Shown in pieces: positions 52,828 through 52,853 of a stretch of 52,853 nucleotides of DNA. Every line of letters starts with the position of its first letter. Positions within the stretch are counted from its first letter, which is position 1. This DNA comes from Planctomycetota bacterium. GTDB taxonomy: Bacteria; Planctomycetota; UBA1135; GCA-002686595. The DNA lies in assembly GCA_026692665.1 (NCBI GenBank), contig JAPLOF010000016.1, positions 1-52,853 on the forward strand. The letters run 5' to 3'. Below the pieces are notes generated by a model. That model had not been told where the DNA came from and ran no database searches. It saw only the letters and a list, made by a program, of their open reading frames with translations. A program made the position numbers and the translations under genes.

Positions 52828-52853
52828 CCCTGCGCGGCCTGGGCCGCGCAGGG
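52828..52853 (+). terminator. Hairpin after ribBA
   Basis: CCCTGCGCGGCC pairs with GGCCGCGCAGGG across a two-base spacer (so the true loop is larger). It reaches the edge of the window, so a following T run cannot be judged. Confidence 0.6.

Noticed and set aside
1..52853. CRISPR array, prophage or intact insertion sequence
   Set aside because: No regularly spaced repeats, phage structural genes or transposase-like proteins were found.

Overview
The window is GC-rich bacterial chromosome (about 70% G+C by eye, lower over roughly 40.5-42.2 kb). It most resembles a deep-branching planctomycete (Planctomycetota). Pointers are an adjacent DUF1800/DUF1501 pair, many secreted lipoproteins, an AlkP/sulfatase-fold lipoprotein, a HEAT-repeat cyclophilin, and a secreted-protein C-terminal module ending in an R-Y-Y-Q-x-W-Y-R / F-N-L-T-N-G signature that I associate with planctomycete genomes. 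No rRNA, tRNA, CRISPR array or intact transposase was seen.

Layout. 0-6.2 kb: small coupled gene, lipoprotein methyltransferase, membrane protein, two-domain fasciclin protein, DUF1800-DUF1501 pair. 6.3-15.2 kb: double PilZ protein, lipoprotein, a 1759-residue AsmA/DUF748-type protein, a second methyltransferase, a DUF2007-like membrane protein. 15.2-19.1 kb: GT39/ArnT-like glycosyltransferase and a membrane-anchored phosphatase, with decayed gene pieces between. 19.1-22.4 kb: MOSC protein coupled to MltA lytic transglycosylase, small membrane protein, FAD monooxygenase. 22.5-25.9 kb: minus-strand operon of two amidohydrolase paralogues (one lacking its metal ligands) and a double-CXXC protein. 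26.2-28.3 kb: eIF1/SUI1-like factor followed by RF3. 28.3-32.7 kb: sulfatase-fold lipoprotein, a thioredoxin-fold selenoprotein, purH, SRPBCC protein. 32.8-37 kb: trypsin-like protease, HEAT-cyclophilin lipoprotein, a chimeric RecO. 37.2-42.2 kb: two secreted-protein genes, both interrupted. 42.5-49.5 kb: heavy-metal efflux locus (His-rich secreted protein, CzcB-like adaptor, in-frame CzcA-CzcC fusion). 49.6-52.8 kb: ECF sigma factor with overlapping zinc-finger anti-sigma candidate, secreted helical protein, ribBA.

The strongest unusual signal is at 30005-30403. A thioredoxin-fold gene has an in-frame TGA exactly where the first catalytic cysteine belongs (U-G-Q-C), and a hairpin of bacterial SECIS size and position lies just downstream. 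Other notable items are the CzcA-CzcC fusion with an internal lipoprotein signal, the RecO OB-fold joined to an unrelated C-terminus, a signal-peptide gene whose frame depends on an 8-bp tandem repeat, the amidohydrolase/pseudo-amidohydrolase pair, and a 33-bp element found just after two different stop codons at opposite ends of the window.
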